Shown here piece by piece: positions 52,689-62,704 of a stretch of 64,000 bases of DNA. The stretch covers positions 62,001 to 126,000 of the forward strand of contig LADP01000013.1 of NCBI GenBank assembly GCA_000961575.1. Direction: 5' to 3'. This DNA is from Peptococcaceae bacterium BRH_c8a (lineage in GTDB: Bacteria > Bacillota > Desulfotomaculia > Desulfotomaculales > Desulfallaceae). The number at the start of each line of letters is the position of its first letter. Within the stretch, counting starts at the first letter, position 1. Position numbers and translations under genes: made by a program. The notes beneath the pieces are model-generated. The model was not told where the DNA came from and did not search any database. It saw only the letters and a program-made list of their open reading frames with translations.

Positions 52689-54035
52689 ATGTCTGAAAAC
52701 TACAAAATGTTATCCCCGGAGTATAAGTATTGTAAAGCATTCTGCACAGATGATGATATTCAAATGGCGGAAAGCTTTAGAAAATTTGTAGATAAAGAAA
52801 TAATGCCCTTACGGCACGACCTCGAAGGTGGTTGGCATAAAGACGAGAAGCTAGCATTAAAGACACAGCACGAATTATACGCTAAGTTAGTAAAGTTAGG
52901 TGTAACTAAATCAAACCTTCCTGCTGAATTTGGCGGGTTAGGTCTATCACCCGTAGTTCGCCAAATGATAAATGAAGAGCTTTCCAGGGGTGATATTGGC
53001 CTAGCAACTATGGTTGGGAAGTTCCATTGGATTATCTCAATTATGGTTGCTGCGAAGAGGGACGATTTATTAAAAGAGTTTTCCCCTATTCTTGCAGGAG
53101 ACGATGCATGGACTGCATGTGTTGCTATTACTGAACCCGCTGGCGGGGCTAATTTAGAGGATCCTGCGCTACAATTTAAAACCATTAAAACGATAGCACG
53201 TCCAGATGGTGATGACTATGTAATTAAAGGGCATAAAATATGGCCTGGTCCAGCAGGTTGGATTGAACGATTTCAAAGTGAAAATTTAAAAGGTCATATT
53301 GGGTATTGGACTGTAGTTAGTACAGACCCAACCTTAGGTGAGGATGGAGCTGCAATTTTCTATATTCCACCTGACGCAAAAGGTTTAAGTTTCTCAAATC
53401 CCTATGAAAAAATGGGGTTTGCATGGTCCGATGAAAATGTAGACATTTATTTTGATGATGTTCGAGTTCCAAAAAGATATCGAATTGATACAGAACCAGG
53501 AGAAGGCGCAAAGCTCATTAAGGGTTATATAATGGGATTAGGAAGATTAGCCGGAGCGGCAAGGCTAGTGGGTTTATCTCAGGCTGTTTTAGAAATTTGC
53601 TTAGATTACACAAAACACAGGGAAATAGCTGGCTTACCAACGCGTGAAAGGTCACTTTTTGCAACCTTGATTGCTGAAATGTTTAGGGCCATTGATATCT
53701 CAAGAAATTATTACCTTTCTGTAACCTGGCAAGTCACTCAACCAGATACTTATGGTCCTCCTTGGTCCAGAGAGATGATCGCAAAGTTTTCTGCTGCACG
53801 TTCGTTTGCAGCGGATACGGCTAAGTTTGTAACAAACACTAGCATGGAATTAATGGGCTCATATGGCTACTCTTATGAATTCCATGTTGAAAAATATATG
53901 AGAGATTATAAAATAGTTCAAATGTGGTTAGGTGGGGCTCATCGTGATAGGTTAGATATTTCTCAAGGTCTTTACGGCCCATTTAAGTGGGGCGGTTTTG
54001 AAGAATGGGCAAAGAAAGAGAAATTAATTCCTTAA
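52689..54035 (+). CDS. Acyl-CoA dehydrogenase family protein
   Basis: 448 aa with the ACAD fold: N-terminal helical domain, FAD/substrate segment CVAITEPAGGANLEDPA (about residue 140), beta domain, and C-terminal helical domain with LMGSYGYSYEFHVEKYMRD. It oxidises an acyl-CoA (or related thioester) at the alpha-beta bond, passing electrons to ETF. The canonical catalytic Glu position cannot be fixed by eye. It starts 33 bases after the lactonase gene (GGGAGG site) and ends before a terminator at 54101. Confidence 0.88.
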   Translation: MSENYKMLSPEYKYCKAFCTDDDIQMAESFRKFVDKEIMPLRHDLEGGWHKDEKLALKTQHELYAKLVKLGVTKSNLPAEFGGLGLSPVVRQMINEELSRGDIGLATMVGKFHWIISIMVAAKRDDLLKEFSPILAGDDAWTACVAITEPAGGANLEDPALQFKTIKTIARPDGDDYVIKGHKIWPGPAGWIERFQSENLKGHIGYWTVVSTDPTLGEDGAAIFYIPPDAKGLSFSNPYEKMGFAWSDENVDIYFDDVRVPKRYRIDTEPGEGAKLIKGYIMGLGRLAGAARLVGLSQAVLEICLDYTKHREIAGLPTRERSLFATLIAEMFRAIDISRNYYLSVTWQVTQPDTYGPPWSREMIAKFSAARSFAADTAKFVTNTSMELMGSYGYSYEFHVEKYMRDYKIVQMWLGGAHRDRLDISQGLYGPFKWGGFEEWAKKEKLIP

Positions 54036-54100
54036 ATTTTATTAAGTTACACATTGGAGCAAACACTATGACCGTCTAATAGAAACTAATTAACAATGGG

Positions 54101-54126
54101 GCGGGGCTTGAAAAAGTCCCGCTTTC
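54101..54126 (+). terminator. Rho-independent terminator
   Basis: GCGGGGCTT (54101) pairs with AAGTCCCGC (54114) over a GAAA loop; a short T run follows. Confidence 0.7.
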
Positions 54127-54266
54127 ACTGTGCACGTTGAATTACCCTGAGAAAATATTGACCCTGCTATGCAACGCTGGCATACAAAATAACACTTTAG
54201 TATTATTGTCAACTTACAGCACAATTAAGATAATATTTCTAAGCTTTAAAAAAAGGGGGCTAACTA

Positions 54267-55709
54267 ATGAGTATTAAATTATCAGAATACTCGAAATATG
54301 ATGGTCTTGGTTTAGCAAAATTAGTTAGGGATAAGGAAGTTACACCTAATGAACTGTTAGAAACATCAATTGAAGGCATAAAAGAGCTTAATCCAAAATT
54401 GAACTGTGTTTACAATATACTATACGAGCAGGCGTTAAAAGAAATTAGTAATGGTTTACCAGATGGACCGTTTAGGGGAGTTCCATTTTTAATTAAGGAA
54501 GTAGTTCTACATGCCGCTGGTGTTCCTGTAAATATGGGGAGCTATCTGGCAGAAGGATTGGTTTTCCCGTATGATACTGAACTAATGAGTCGTTTTCGAA
54601 AAGCAGGGTTAGTAACGATCGGGACAACTCCTACGCCCGAATTTGCTTATAATGCGACTACTGAAGCCACTTTTTACGGTCCCACTCGCAATCCTTGGAA
54701 TACAAATCACAGTCCAGGAGGTTCAAGCGGAGGTTCAGCAGCCTCTATTGCGGCGGGAATAGTACCTTTGGCTCATGCAAATGATGGCGGAGGATCAATA
54801 CGTATTCCAGCATCTTGTAATGGACTGGTTGGATTAAAACCAACCAGGGGACGTACTCCTACCGGTCCTGATTATGGTGAACCATTAAATGGTATTGGAA
54901 TTGAATTTGCACTAACTAAAACTGTTAGAGATGCTGCTTCGTTATTAGATTCCGTTGCAGGTTCTGACCCAGGATGCTATGCATACGCAGAACCTCCACA
55001 ACGCCCATATTCTGAGGAGATTAATATAAACCCAGGAAAATTACGCATTGCATGGATGGACAATCCGTTATCAGGTGTATCAGTGGATCAGGAATGCAAA
55101 GACGTTCTTTATGAAACAGTCAAGCTTTGTGAAGACCTTGGACATGAAATGGTAGAGGCTTCTCCAAAAATTGATGTAGAAATGTTTTCTTTAGCAACTT
55201 TACGTATTTGGGCTGCAAATCTTGCAAACATGATGGATGGTGTGGCTACCTTACTTCAGCGAACTCCCTCTGAAGATAATTTAGAAGCAACTAGTTGGGC
55301 TTGTTATAAATTTGGTAAGGAGATGAAAGCTTCTGAGCTTTTACAGGCGTTAGACATCTATACTATGGTTTCTCGTTCTGTTGGTAATTTCTTTACCAAT
55401 TTTGATTTATTACTATCGCCAACTACTGCACGTCCACCACTGCCTCTTGGTGAATTAAATGCTAATGCCCCTGGAGTAGATGCTAAACAATGGACTGAAC
55501 AAATTTTTACTTATGCACCATTCACAAATTTATTTAATACTACTGGTCAACCGGCTATTTCGTTACCTCTTGGTTGGAGTAAGGGAGGTTTACCCATTGG
55601 AATGCAATTTGCTGCTCGCTTTGCCGATGAGGCAACGCTTTTTAGATTAGCTAGTCAATTAGAGCAGTCCTGTCCCTGGAAAGACAAATCTCCGCCTGTA
55701 CATTTTTAG
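54267..55709 (+). CDS. Amidase (amidase-signature family)
   Basis: 480 aa with the Ser-Ser-Lys triad: Lys in [12 protein letters not shown] (about residue 78), cis-Ser and nucleophile in [16 protein letters not shown] and [19 protein letters not shown]. It hydrolyses an amide to acid and amine or ammonia. No GatB/GatC genes are near, and the sequence diverges from GatA at the C-terminus, so a catabolic role is more likely than tRNA amidation. ATG with GGGGG upstream. Its own promoter is likely, since a terminator precedes it. Confidence 0.85.
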   Translation: MSIKLSEYSKYDGLGLAKLVRDKEVTPNELLETSIEGIKELNPKLNCVYNILYEQALKEISNGLPDGPFRGVPFLIKEVVLHAAGVPVNMGSYLAEGLVFPYDTELMSRFRKAGLVTIGTTPTPEFAYNATTEATFYGPTRNPWNTNHSPGGSSGGSAASIAAGIVPLAHANDGGGSIRIPASCNGLVGLKPTRGRTPTGPDYGEPLNGIGIEFALTKTVRDAASLLDSVAGSDPGCYAYAEPPQRPYSEEININPGKLRIAWMDNPLSGVSVDQECKDVLYETVKLCEDLGHEMVEASPKIDVEMFSLATLRIWAANLANMMDGVATLLQRTPSEDNLEATSWACYKFGKEMKASELLQALDIYTMVSRSVGNFFTNFDLLLSPTTARPPLPLGELNANAPGVDAKQWTEQIFTYAPFTNLFNTTGQPAISLPLGWSKGGLPIGMQFAARFADEATLFRLASQLEQSCPWKDKSPPVHF

Positions 55710-55726
55710 AATTTAAATTCCGTAGT

Positions 55727-56872
55727 TTAGGTTTCGGTATTTTCTCCGAAACCTTTTTCATTTCTAATATAACGATTTAATTCCGTTTTGTAGCATAGAC
55801 TTGTTCTGTTTTTAACACCTATTTTACTAAAAATATTTTGCATATGTTTTTTCACTGTATTAAGACTTATAAATAATTCATTGGCGATATCCTGATTTCT
55901 GTAACCTTCTTTAATTAAAGTTATAATTTCACGTTCCCGAATGGTTAAATCGCTTGTATTTAATATCTTAACATCTTTTTCATGCTTTTGTTGCAGGTTT
56001 AGTGGTGTCAATGTGAAGATGTAAAATGGTTTTAGGGGGCTATTTCTCAAAGTGCTAGTTGGCAATATCTTAATTTCATAGTTATTTAATGATGATGATA
56101 GAAATTCTTTTTTAAGACCTAGTTTCCATGTATAAAGATATTCAGTGATTATCTGATTTATAAATTTTTCTATTGGATTACCCCATCTTTCTGTCGTCGA
56201 AGCAAGCTCTTTGCAGATTTCAACAGCAGCTTTATTAAAGTGGTAGATAGATAAATATTCATTAATGACAATTAAGCCAATTGGTGAATCATTAGCATAA
56301 CATTCGAATGAATTTTTAAGATTCTCTAAGCTATATATTCTTAGGCAATCCCCAAGATCCTTTGAAATTAAATTAGAAAGTATACTTAATAAATTAATAT
56401 CTTTGCTGTTAAATTGTTTTTCTTCTTTTGATCTTAGTAAAGCAATACCACCAATTAAACTATTTTGATTAGTTAAATAAATTGCAAGATAGTGGTATAA
56501 ACCAAAATCGCAAAAAAACCTTTTAAAATAATCAGTATTTTCAAATTTTCTTAGTGACATTAAATCTTGGACTCGTATCACGCTAGTTTTTGAACAACTC
56601 TGTAACCCCACATTTTTAGGATGAAGAACGTCGCTTTTATAGTGTTGAAATTTAAGATAATCACGTATTATTTTTTCATTAATGTTAAGGACTAAAGGTT
56701 CAGATAGATTCCCTTCATGGTCTACAATCCAGGAAGTAGACTTGTGATAACCGAAAATTTGGGATAGTAAAATCATAACTTTAATTCGATAATTTTCTGG
56801 CTTTGATTGAATGGACTCAATAAATTTAATTATTTTGGCATAATCAGCTTTCGACAATCTATTGTATTTCAT
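55727..56872 (-). CDS. LuxR-family regulator with GAF/PAS-like sensor part
   Basis: 381 aa. Residues about 20-185 look like a GAF domain and about 190-290 like a PAS-type segment (SPIGLIVINEYLSIYHFNKA). The C-terminal LuxR helix-turn-helix is LTIREREIITLIKEGYRNQD and SLNTVKKHMQNIFSKIG. There is no receiver phosphorylation site. Convergent with the amidase and close to the lactonase/acyl-CoA dehydrogenase genes, it is the likely regulator of that set. Its start and upstream region lie in the 125-bp direct repeat. Confidence 0.85.
   Translation of the reverse strand: MKYNRLSKADYAKIIKFIESIQSKPENYRIKVMILLSQIFGYHKSTSWIVDHEGNLSEPLVLNINEKIIRDYLKFQHYKSDVLHPKNVGLQSCSKTSVIRVQDLMSLRKFENTDYFKRFFCDFGLYHYLAIYLTNQNSLIGGIALLRSKEEKQFNSKDINLLSILSNLISKDLGDCLRIYSLENLKNSFECYANDSPIGLIVINEYLSIYHFNKAAVEICKELASTTERWGNPIEKFINQIITEYLYTWKLGLKKEFLSSSLNNYEIKILPTSTLRNSPLKPFYIFTLTPLNLQQKHEKDVKILNTSDLTIREREIITLIKEGYRNQDIANELFISLNTVKKHMQNIFSKIGVKNRTSLCYKTELNRYIRNEKGFGENTET
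55729..55758. terminator. Bidirectional terminator between amidase and LuxR genes
   Basis: AGGTTTCGG (55729) pairs with CCGAAACCT (55746) followed by TTTTT; it overlaps the last codons of the LuxR gene. Confidence 0.8.
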
Positions 56873-56989
56873 TATTTATTAAGCCACCTTCTTTTTCCAG
56901 TTCATTATATAATATTCATTTCTCAATAGCTAATATAATCTCATGCCCACTGATATTACATTTTTCGAACAAAAAAAAGGCGTTTGACA
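56865..56989 (+). repeat. 125-bp direct repeat, copy 2
   Basis: Matches 45362-45486 with few changes. It contains the LuxR start codon (56870-56872) and its upstream DNA. Confidence 0.9.
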
Positions 56990-57092
56990 TAGGATGCCAA
57001 AACGTCTTTTAAGCCTTACTTAGGGCACTAAAGGCACAGGGACGGTGCCGGGGAGCGCGTTAGTAATAACTAAATTAAATATACTGGTATAA

Positions 57093-57120
57093 CCCCCGGA
57101 AGTTTTACATTTTCCGGGGG
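57093..57120. terminator. CCCCCGGAA/TTCCGGGGG hairpin
   Basis: Nine perfect pairs with a 10-base loop between the LuxR gene's 5' region and the DUF6506 gene's end. It could terminate the minus-strand DUF6506 transcript, though the T run is weak. Confidence 0.5.
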
Positions 57121-57206
57121 GTGAGTATTTTATGAAATAGACCCTGAAGTGGGCGTATTCGATTTTCTAGCGTGAAGTAGCGATTTTTTAGAGACCGTAC
57201 ACTTAA

Positions 57207-57503
57207 TTAAAATAATGAGTCGCCACTTTTACAGTTAAGCCCAGGATGCACATCGAAACGTACCGCCCCTACGGCAACATTACCAGCTGCTCTGGTTGCT
57301 CTGGCTACTCCTTCGTGTCCAAAGCCTCCGCATAACTCTATTGCTTTTACCCCTTCAGACACCAGCTTTCGTATGACTTCCTCGGCCGCCTGGTAGTCCT
57401 GCACTCCTACCACTTTCAATTCTACCTCTGGTGTCTGCACATCTGCTTTATGTTGGGATGGCTCGGCACCGGGTGCTAAAAAAATAAACGCGGCTTTAAG
57501 CAT
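57207..57503 (-). CDS. DUF6506-family protein
   Basis: A 98-aa small cytoplasmic protein. The stretch GVKAIELCGGFGHEGVARAT followed by AVGAVRFDVHPGL is characteristic of the DUF6506 family, whose function is unknown. ATG 57503 with a GGAGG site. It is divergent from acoR. Confidence 0.75.
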   Translation of the reverse strand: MLKAAFIFLAPGAEPSQHKADVQTPEVELKVVGVQDYQAAEEVIRKLVSEGVKAIELCGGFGHEGVARATRAAGNVAVGAVRFDVHPGLNCKSGDSLF

Positions 57504-57616
57504 AACAAGACCTCCTCTTAAAATATTCTGGGGTTTTAACTCTCAAAACATATGCCTGGTCTATAATCAAGGCTTTATAAATATGTACTGCCTAAAACTG
57601 CCCGGCATCCGAACAC

Positions 57617-57646
57617 TGTCCTGTAAATGTCCATGTCCTGTAAATG
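57617..57646. repeat. 13-bp tandem direct repeat
   Basis: TGTCCTGTAAATG occurs at 57617 and 57634, 17 bp apart, in the DUF6506-acoR intergenic region. Confidence 0.7.
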
Positions 57647-57687
57647 AACAGCTCAAAGCTAATTTATTTAATTTCTTCTTGATATAA

Positions 57688-57703
57688 ATTATGGTACCAT
57701 AAT
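57688..57703. promoter_or_regulatory. 16-bp perfect palindrome upstream of acoR
   Basis: ATTATGGTACCATAAT, operator-like, about 140 bp before acoR and 185 bp before the DUF6506 start on the other strand. Binding protein unknown. Confidence 0.4.
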
Positions 57704-57839
57704 ACAATATTGGTATATAAATCTAAATATTCATAAAATCAAAAAATACCTGACACCCATAATTTTTTGCTGCGCACTTTGGTGATTGTATAAGGACAAT
57801 AGTGTAACAGTATTTTTGTTTTAGGGGGTCCGGGGAAAA

Positions 57840-59942
57840 ATGGTATTAAGCTCCACAGGAATGAAAGAGCAAAAAAAAATAGAAAAACGTTGGGAAAATT
57901 TTATACATTCAGATCAATGTGATTTAAGTATGCTTAATAGCACTATAGCGTCATCCTGGCAGAGGTGTAAAAAAACTAACGTAAATCCCCTTGGTGGTAA
58001 GTGTAATTATTTATACGGGCAGGAGCACCTGAAACATTTCTGGGAGAACAATAAAATGCTTATGGAAGTGGCTAAGCCTGTTATTGAATCAGTGTTTTAT
58101 ACTGTTCAGGGGTCTGGCTTTATGGTAGTACTAGTGGATAACAAAGGCACCATACTTAAAACGATGGGTGATTATCAAACCCTGAGTAAAGCAGAGCATT
58201 TGAATTTTGGACAGGGAGCTGTCTGGTCAGAAGAGTCAGTAGGTACAAATGCCATAGGAACTTCACTGGTATCCGGTATTCCCATTCAAATCACAGGCGC
58301 TGAGCATTTTTGCTATGACCACCATGTCTGGACCTGCTCAGCGGCACCCATACGGGACCCGGGCGGACATATACTGGGTTGCTTGGATATGTCGGGACCT
58401 TATGATAAAATGCACCCGCATACGCTGGGCATGATAGTTGCGGCGACTCAAGCCATCGAGAGCCAGCTGCGCAAAGAATTATCAAAAACTGAATTGGAGT
58501 TAGCCCATCAAAGGTTAGCAAGAACAGTGGATACGATCACTGATGGAATAATCTATATTAATAATGCTGGGGTAATTACTGGTGCAAATATACCCGCGCG
58601 CAATTTTTTGCGCCTTTCAGAGGTCGACCTGAGGGGGATGCTGGTTGATCATGTGCTGGGAGGCGGTTTTGCTTCTCGCTATTTGTCTAATGGTAGGTCA
58701 ATGGATGGGGAGTATTTTGTAATCTCCGCACCAACGGGCAAGTTAATCTGCGCTATCAAAGCCATTTCCGACGGTAGTGACAAAATTGACGGTGCCGGGT
58801 TTGTTATCTGTATCCGAAAAAATAGTGTTATGGAAACAAAAAAATATTGTAGAGGAACAGTACTGGAACTTGACGGTATAACTGGTATTGATAGCGACTT
58901 CGGTAAAGGCTCCCTTCAGGCTAATGGCAGGGCAACCAGCGGTATTCAAAACAAACAGGTTGCTCCTTTCAAGAATATAGTAGGCTGCAGCCAGCCTATT
59001 GCTGCAGCGATAAACCTGGCCCAGCGGGCGGCGGCCTGTTCATCTACTGTACTGCTGCTGGGGGAAAGCGGCAGCGGCAAGGAAGTGTTTGCCAGATCCA
59101 TCCACATGGCCAGTAACCGCTGCCAAGGCCCCTTTATACCAGTTAACTGTGCATCACTGCCCAGTGGGCTGATTCAAAGCGAACTTTTTGGCTATAGCGG
59201 TGGCTCTTTTACCGGTGCCAAGCGCAGCGGTCAGCCTGGCAAATTCGAACTGGCCCACGGTGGGACACTGTTTTTAGATGAAATTGGTGATATGGCGCTG
59301 GATATGCAGGCTAATTTGCTTCGTGTTCTGCAGGAAAAGTCAGTAATGCGTGTTGGTGGGAAAGATTTTATTCCTGTTGACGTGCGGGTAATAGCTGCTA
59401 CCAACAAGAACTTATATAAAAGAATGCAAGAGGGTAATTTTCGTGAAGACCTTTTCTACCGGATTAATGTTCTGTGTATTGAAATACCTTCCCTGCGGGA
59501 GAGAGGCGCCAGTGACCTGCAGCTTCTAACACAACATTTATTTACTTCCATTGCTGCTAAATTAGGAAGGCCGGTATGCAAGCTTGATCCCTTAGTCTTG
59601 CAAATGCTGGCAAAGTACCACTGGCCGGGCAATGTTCGAGAACTGTCCAATGTACTGGAGCAGATGCTGATTATCACTGATGATGAAGTCATCCGCGCAG
59701 ACCACTTACCACGTTTTTTACAAAAGCTTTCACTAACCACTAAAGGATCCTCTAAAGAGGCGGCTGGTAACCAACGTAAATCTGGGAACAATCAAATGGG
59801 CATCTTGGAGCAAATGGAGCAACAAGCAATTAAAGAAGCCCTGCAGCGTTTTAGTGGCAATATTAGCCAAACGGCCCGGGCACTGGGTATAGGTAGGAAC
59901 ACACTATATGAAAAACTAAAAAAGTTAAATTTAAAGTACTAA
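57840..59942 (+). CDS. acoR: AcoR-like sigma-54-dependent activator
   Basis: 700 aa. An N-terminal GAF domain (residues about 70-210, with [19 protein letters not shown]) is the AcoR-type sensor; a PAS-like segment follows. The AAA+ core has Walker [17 protein letters not shown], the loop [10 protein letters not shown] (GAFTGA with Ala to Ser) and Walker [13 protein letters not shown] Fis-type helix-turn-helix ([20 protein letters not shown]) ends it. AcoR activates acetoin operons at sigma-54 promoters, and one lies at 60103. The Ser variant of GAFTGA is known among AcoR-like proteins. Terminator follows. Confidence 0.92.
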   Translation: MVLSSTGMKEQKKIEKRWENFIHSDQCDLSMLNSTIASSWQRCKKTNVNPLGGKCNYLYGQEHLKHFWENNKMLMEVAKPVIESVFYTVQGSGFMVVLVDNKGTILKTMGDYQTLSKAEHLNFGQGAVWSEESVGTNAIGTSLVSGIPIQITGAEHFCYDHHVWTCSAAPIRDPGGHILGCLDMSGPYDKMHPHTLGMIVAATQAIESQLRKELSKTELELAHQRLARTVDTITDGIIYINNAGVITGANIPARNFLRLSEVDLRGMLVDHVLGGGFASRYLSNGRSMDGEYFVISAPTGKLICAIKAISDGSDKIDGAGFVICIRKNSVMETKKYCRGTVLELDGITGIDSDFGKGSLQANGRATSGIQNKQVAPFKNIVGCSQPIAAAINLAQRAAACSSTVLLLGESGSGKEVFARSIHMASNRCQGPFIPVNCASLPSGLIQSELFGYSGGSFTGAKRSGQPGKFELAHGGTLFLDEIGDMALDMQANLLRVLQEKSVMRVGGKDFIPVDVRVIAATNKNLYKRMQEGNFREDLFYRINVLCIEIPSLRERGASDLQLLTQHLFTSIAAKLGRPVCKLDPLVLQMLAKYHWPGNVRELSNVLEQMLIITDDEVIRADHLPRFLQKLSLTTKGSSKEAAGNQRKSGNNQMGILEQMEQQAIKEALQRFSGNISQTARALGIGRNTLYEKLKKLNLKY

Positions 59943-59944
59943 TA

Positions 59945-59986
59945 AAAGGGATTGATTGCTTTTAAATTAGCAGTCAGTCCCTTTTA
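59945..59986 (+). terminator. Rho-independent terminator of acoR
   Basis: AAAGGGATTGATTGCT pairs with AGCAGTCAGTCCCTTT (16 pairs with two or three G-U) over an 8-base loop; TTTT follows. Confidence 0.8.
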
Positions 59987-60102
59987 AACGTTCTGGGTAT
60001 GGCCATTGCATTGTTCGGTATTAGGACAGTTATATAAATTTTATATAAATTATAGTTTATCAATCTACCTTTGTTCGTAGATTTATTAAAGGCATTATGT
60101 TT

Positions 60103-60118
60103 AGGCATGCTTTTTGCA
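60103..60118 (+). promoter_or_regulatory. Sigma-54 promoter of the acetoin operon
   Basis: AGGCATGCTTTTTGCA has GG and GC 10 bases apart, as in the mutase promoter. It lies about 130 bases upstream of the SDR gene and downstream of acoR. An ATCTAC-N8-GTAGAT dyad (60063-60082) just upstream may be a binding site. Confidence 0.65.
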
Positions 60119-60251
60119 ATTTACTAATTTATACAAAAAATGCAAAAAGAGGTTTCACATTAAAGCTGCATTATGTTATGGGAAGATGGTGGTCCAAACA
60201 ATTATTTATAGGTATTAAACACTAAAATTTATCGTATAGGGGGGAATAAAA

Positions 60252-61019
60252 ATGGACAAGGTTGCCATTGTAACGGGAGCAGGACGCGGAATTGGCAGAG
60301 GAATTGCTTTTAGACTGGCTAAGGATGGCTTAGATGTCGTGGTTAATGATATTGATGCTGAAAATGTCAATCAGGTTTCACAGGAATTAAAATCTCTTGG
60401 AAGCAATACTATGGCCATTGTTGCTGATGTGTCCAACGAAAAAGAAGTTTATGCTATGGTCGATCAGGTTGTCGAGAAATATGGGAAATTAGATGTAATG
60501 GTCGCCAATGCCGGGATAGCCAAGGTTAAGCTGGCTATAGAGATGACTGCAAGTGAATGGGATGAAATTTTTGCAATAAACTGCAGGGGAGTTTTTCTGT
60601 GTGACCAGGCGGCTGCCAAACAGATGATTAAGCAAAAGAACGGTAAAATAATCAACTGTGCTAGTGTAGCAGCGCATTCTGGTTTTAATCTTTTGGCGGC
60701 TTACAGCGCCACCAAATTTGCTGTGCGGGGATTTACGCAGGCACTGGCCAAAGAACTAGGGCCATCTGGAATCACAGTCAATGCATATTGCCCCGGCATT
60801 GTAGGAACAGACATGTGGGATCTCATTGATGAAAAAATTGGACCTTACCTGAACCTGCCTAAAGGCGAGGTTTTAAAAAAGTATTCCGAACTAATTACAT
60901 TGGGCCGGGTGCAAACTCCTGATGACGTGGCATGTTTTGTATCTTATCTGGCTTCATCGGATTCAGATTATATGACCGGACAGTCTGTAATGATCGACGG
61001 TGGAATAGTTATGAGCTAA
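60252..61019 (+). CDS. SDR-family oxidoreductase, probable acetoin/diacetyl reductase
   Basis: 255 aa. The cofactor loop is TGAGRGIGRGIAF; Asp in VVNDIDAENV favours NAD over NADP. NAG is in ANAGIAK and the Ser-Tyr-Lys triad in CASVAAHS ... YSATKFA. Family resemblance is to BudC/ButA-type acetoin (diacetyl) reductase and 2,3-butanediol dehydrogenase. Position between acoR and acoAB supports interconversion of 2,3-butanediol and acetoin, feeding the acetoin dehydrogenase. Ribosome site GGGGGG. It probably is the first gene under the sigma-54 promoter. Confidence 0.82.
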   Translation: MDKVAIVTGAGRGIGRGIAFRLAKDGLDVVVNDIDAENVNQVSQELKSLGSNTMAIVADVSNEKEVYAMVDQVVEKYGKLDVMVANAGIAKVKLAIEMTASEWDEIFAINCRGVFLCDQAAAKQMIKQKNGKIINCASVAAHSGFNLLAAYSATKFAVRGFTQALAKELGPSGITVNAYCPGIVGTDMWDLIDEKIGPYLNLPKGEVLKKYSELITLGRVQTPDDVACFVSYLASSDSDYMTGQSVMIDGGIVMS

Positions 61020-61061
61020 TTTAACATGACTTTTATCTAAATTTTTAATAAAGGAGACTTA

Positions 61062-61568
61062 ATGAATATGCTGGACAAACCGGTATTTAACGGTATTCTA
61101 CAGGTTGCCATTGTCGTAAAGGATTGCGACGCCACGGTAAAAAAATACGCTGATGAATACGGTATAGGACCGTGGTCAATCTATGAATTTAATCCAGATA
61201 CTGTTAATAATATGATTTTGCGTGGCCAACCAGAGGGATATGCCATGCGGTTAGCTTTGGCTGATATTGGCTCAACGCAATTTGAAATTATTGAACCCAA
61301 GGACGATAAAAGCATATATGCAGAATTTTTAGAAGAACACGGTGAAGGGCTGCACCATATTGCTTTAGGAACCAGCGAAGAATATGAAAACGCAATGAAA
61401 TTCTTTAAAGCAAAAGGACATAGTATTTTGCAGGGGGGCACCTGGCACGACTTTACCTACACTTACTTGACGACCCAGGGTGATCTAAAGCTAATTGCTG
61501 AAATATACAATCCACCACCGGACTTTCAGTGGCCAAAGCCTGATGCCGTTTACCCACCAATTAAATGA
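61062..61568 (+). CDS. VOC-superfamily (glyoxalase/epimerase-like) protein
   Basis: 168 aa with the paired beta-alpha-beta-beta-beta units of the VOC fold. Probable metal ligands are in GEGLHHIALG and a Glu near the C-terminus (AEIYNP). It resembles methylmalonyl-CoA epimerase-like proteins, but the reaction here is unknown. It is placed inside the acetoin operon, so it may handle a diketone or hydroxyketone. ATG 61062 with AAAGGAG six bases before it. Confidence 0.78.
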   Translation: MNMLDKPVFNGILQVAIVVKDCDATVKKYADEYGIGPWSIYEFNPDTVNNMILRGQPEGYAMRLALADIGSTQFEIIEPKDDKSIYAEFLEEHGEGLHHIALGTSEEYENAMKFFKAKGHSILQGGTWHDFTYTYLTTQGDLKLIAEIYNPPPDFQWPKPDAVYPPIK

Positions 61569-61702
61569 TGAGGCAAATTAGATATAGTGGTATATATTGC
61601 AAAATTTATAATATAACAGTATATATCTTGTGACGCAGACTTTATGCTTTTAGATGTCTGAAGATTGTGAATTAACTATAAATAAAGTTAGGAGGGACAT
61701 TT

Positions 61703-62665
61703 ATGGCTTTAACAAAAGAAGAAATGCTGGCCATGTACGAAAAAATGCTTTTGATCCGTGAGTTTGAAGAAACAGTGGCCAATGTATTTTCCCAGGGGCA
61801 GATCCCCGGCTTCGTGCACCTGTATGTGGGAGAAGAGGCTGTGGCGGTAGGTGTTTGCAGTAACCTTGGAGTCAAGGATTACATAGCCAGTACCCACCGC
61901 GGCCACGGTCACGGTATTGCCCGGGGGGCTTCAGTGAACAAAATGATGGCGGAAATCTTCGGAAAAATTGACGGCTACTGCAAGGGGAAAGGCGGCTCCA
62001 TGCACATTGCCGATGTGGAACTGGGCTTTTTAGGGGCCAACGGTATCGTGGGGGCCGGCCTGCCTTTGGCTACGGGGGCGGCCTTTGCCAATAATTATCT
62101 GAAGAACAATGGTGTGGCAGTATGCTTCTTTGGCGATGGTGCCTCCAACCGGGCCACCTTCCATGAGGCGCTTAACTTGGCTAGCATATGGAAATTACCT
62201 GTGGTCTTTGTCTGTGAGAATAACATGTATGGAATTTCCATGAGCCAGAAGGTGCACCAGAATATTACCGATGTATCGGACCGGGCCACAGCTTACGGCA
62301 TCCCGGGCCTCACCGTGGATGGAAACGACTTAATGGCAGTGTACGAGGCCTCAGCCGAGGCTGTTAAACGGGCACGGGCCGGGGAGGGGCCCACCCTCCT
62401 TGAATGCAAAACTTACCGGCACCGGGGCCATTTTGAAGGTGACGCCTGTGTCTATAGATGTGAGGATGAGCTTAATCAGTGGAAAAAGAAGTGCCCTATT
62501 GAAAGGTTTGCCGCCAGGCTGTTGGAAATGAGTCTGGCCGAACAGGATGAATTGAACGTGATCAAGGAGCAGGTTAAAGAGCAAATCAAGGGCGCCCTGG
62601 AATTCGCCCGGCAGAGTCCGCTGCCTGACGTAACAGAACTGACTAAAGATGTTTATTGTGATTAA
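61703..62665 (+). CDS. acoA: Acetoin dehydrogenase E1 component, alpha subunit
   Basis: 320-aa TPP-dependent E1 alpha. The TPP/Mg2+ motif GDGASNRATFHEALNLAS followed by ENNMYGIS (GDG...NN) is complete, and THRGHGHGIARG, GGSMH and the TYRHRGHFEGD segment fit E1 alpha. With AcoB it cleaves acetoin oxidatively, giving acetaldehyde and an acetyl group passed to lipoyl E2. ATG has AGGAGGG. It lies 134 bases after the VOC gene. The pyruvate dehydrogenase alternative is less likely given acoR and acoX. Confidence 0.9.
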   Translation: MALTKEEMLAMYEKMLLIREFEETVANVFSQGQIPGFVHLYVGEEAVAVGVCSNLGVKDYIASTHRGHGHGIARGASVNKMMAEIFGKIDGYCKGKGGSMHIADVELGFLGANGIVGAGLPLATGAAFANNYLKNNGVAVCFFGDGASNRATFHEALNLASIWKLPVVFVCENNMYGISMSQKVHQNITDVSDRATAYGIPGLTVDGNDLMAVYEASAEAVKRARAGEGPTLLECKTYRHRGHFEGDACVYRCEDELNQWKKKCPIERFAARLLEMSLAEQDELNVIKEQVKEQIKGALEFARQSPLPDVTELTKDVYCD

Positions 62666-62704
62666 AAAGTTAATTAAACAATTTATGTCGAAGGGGTGAT
62701 TGAT

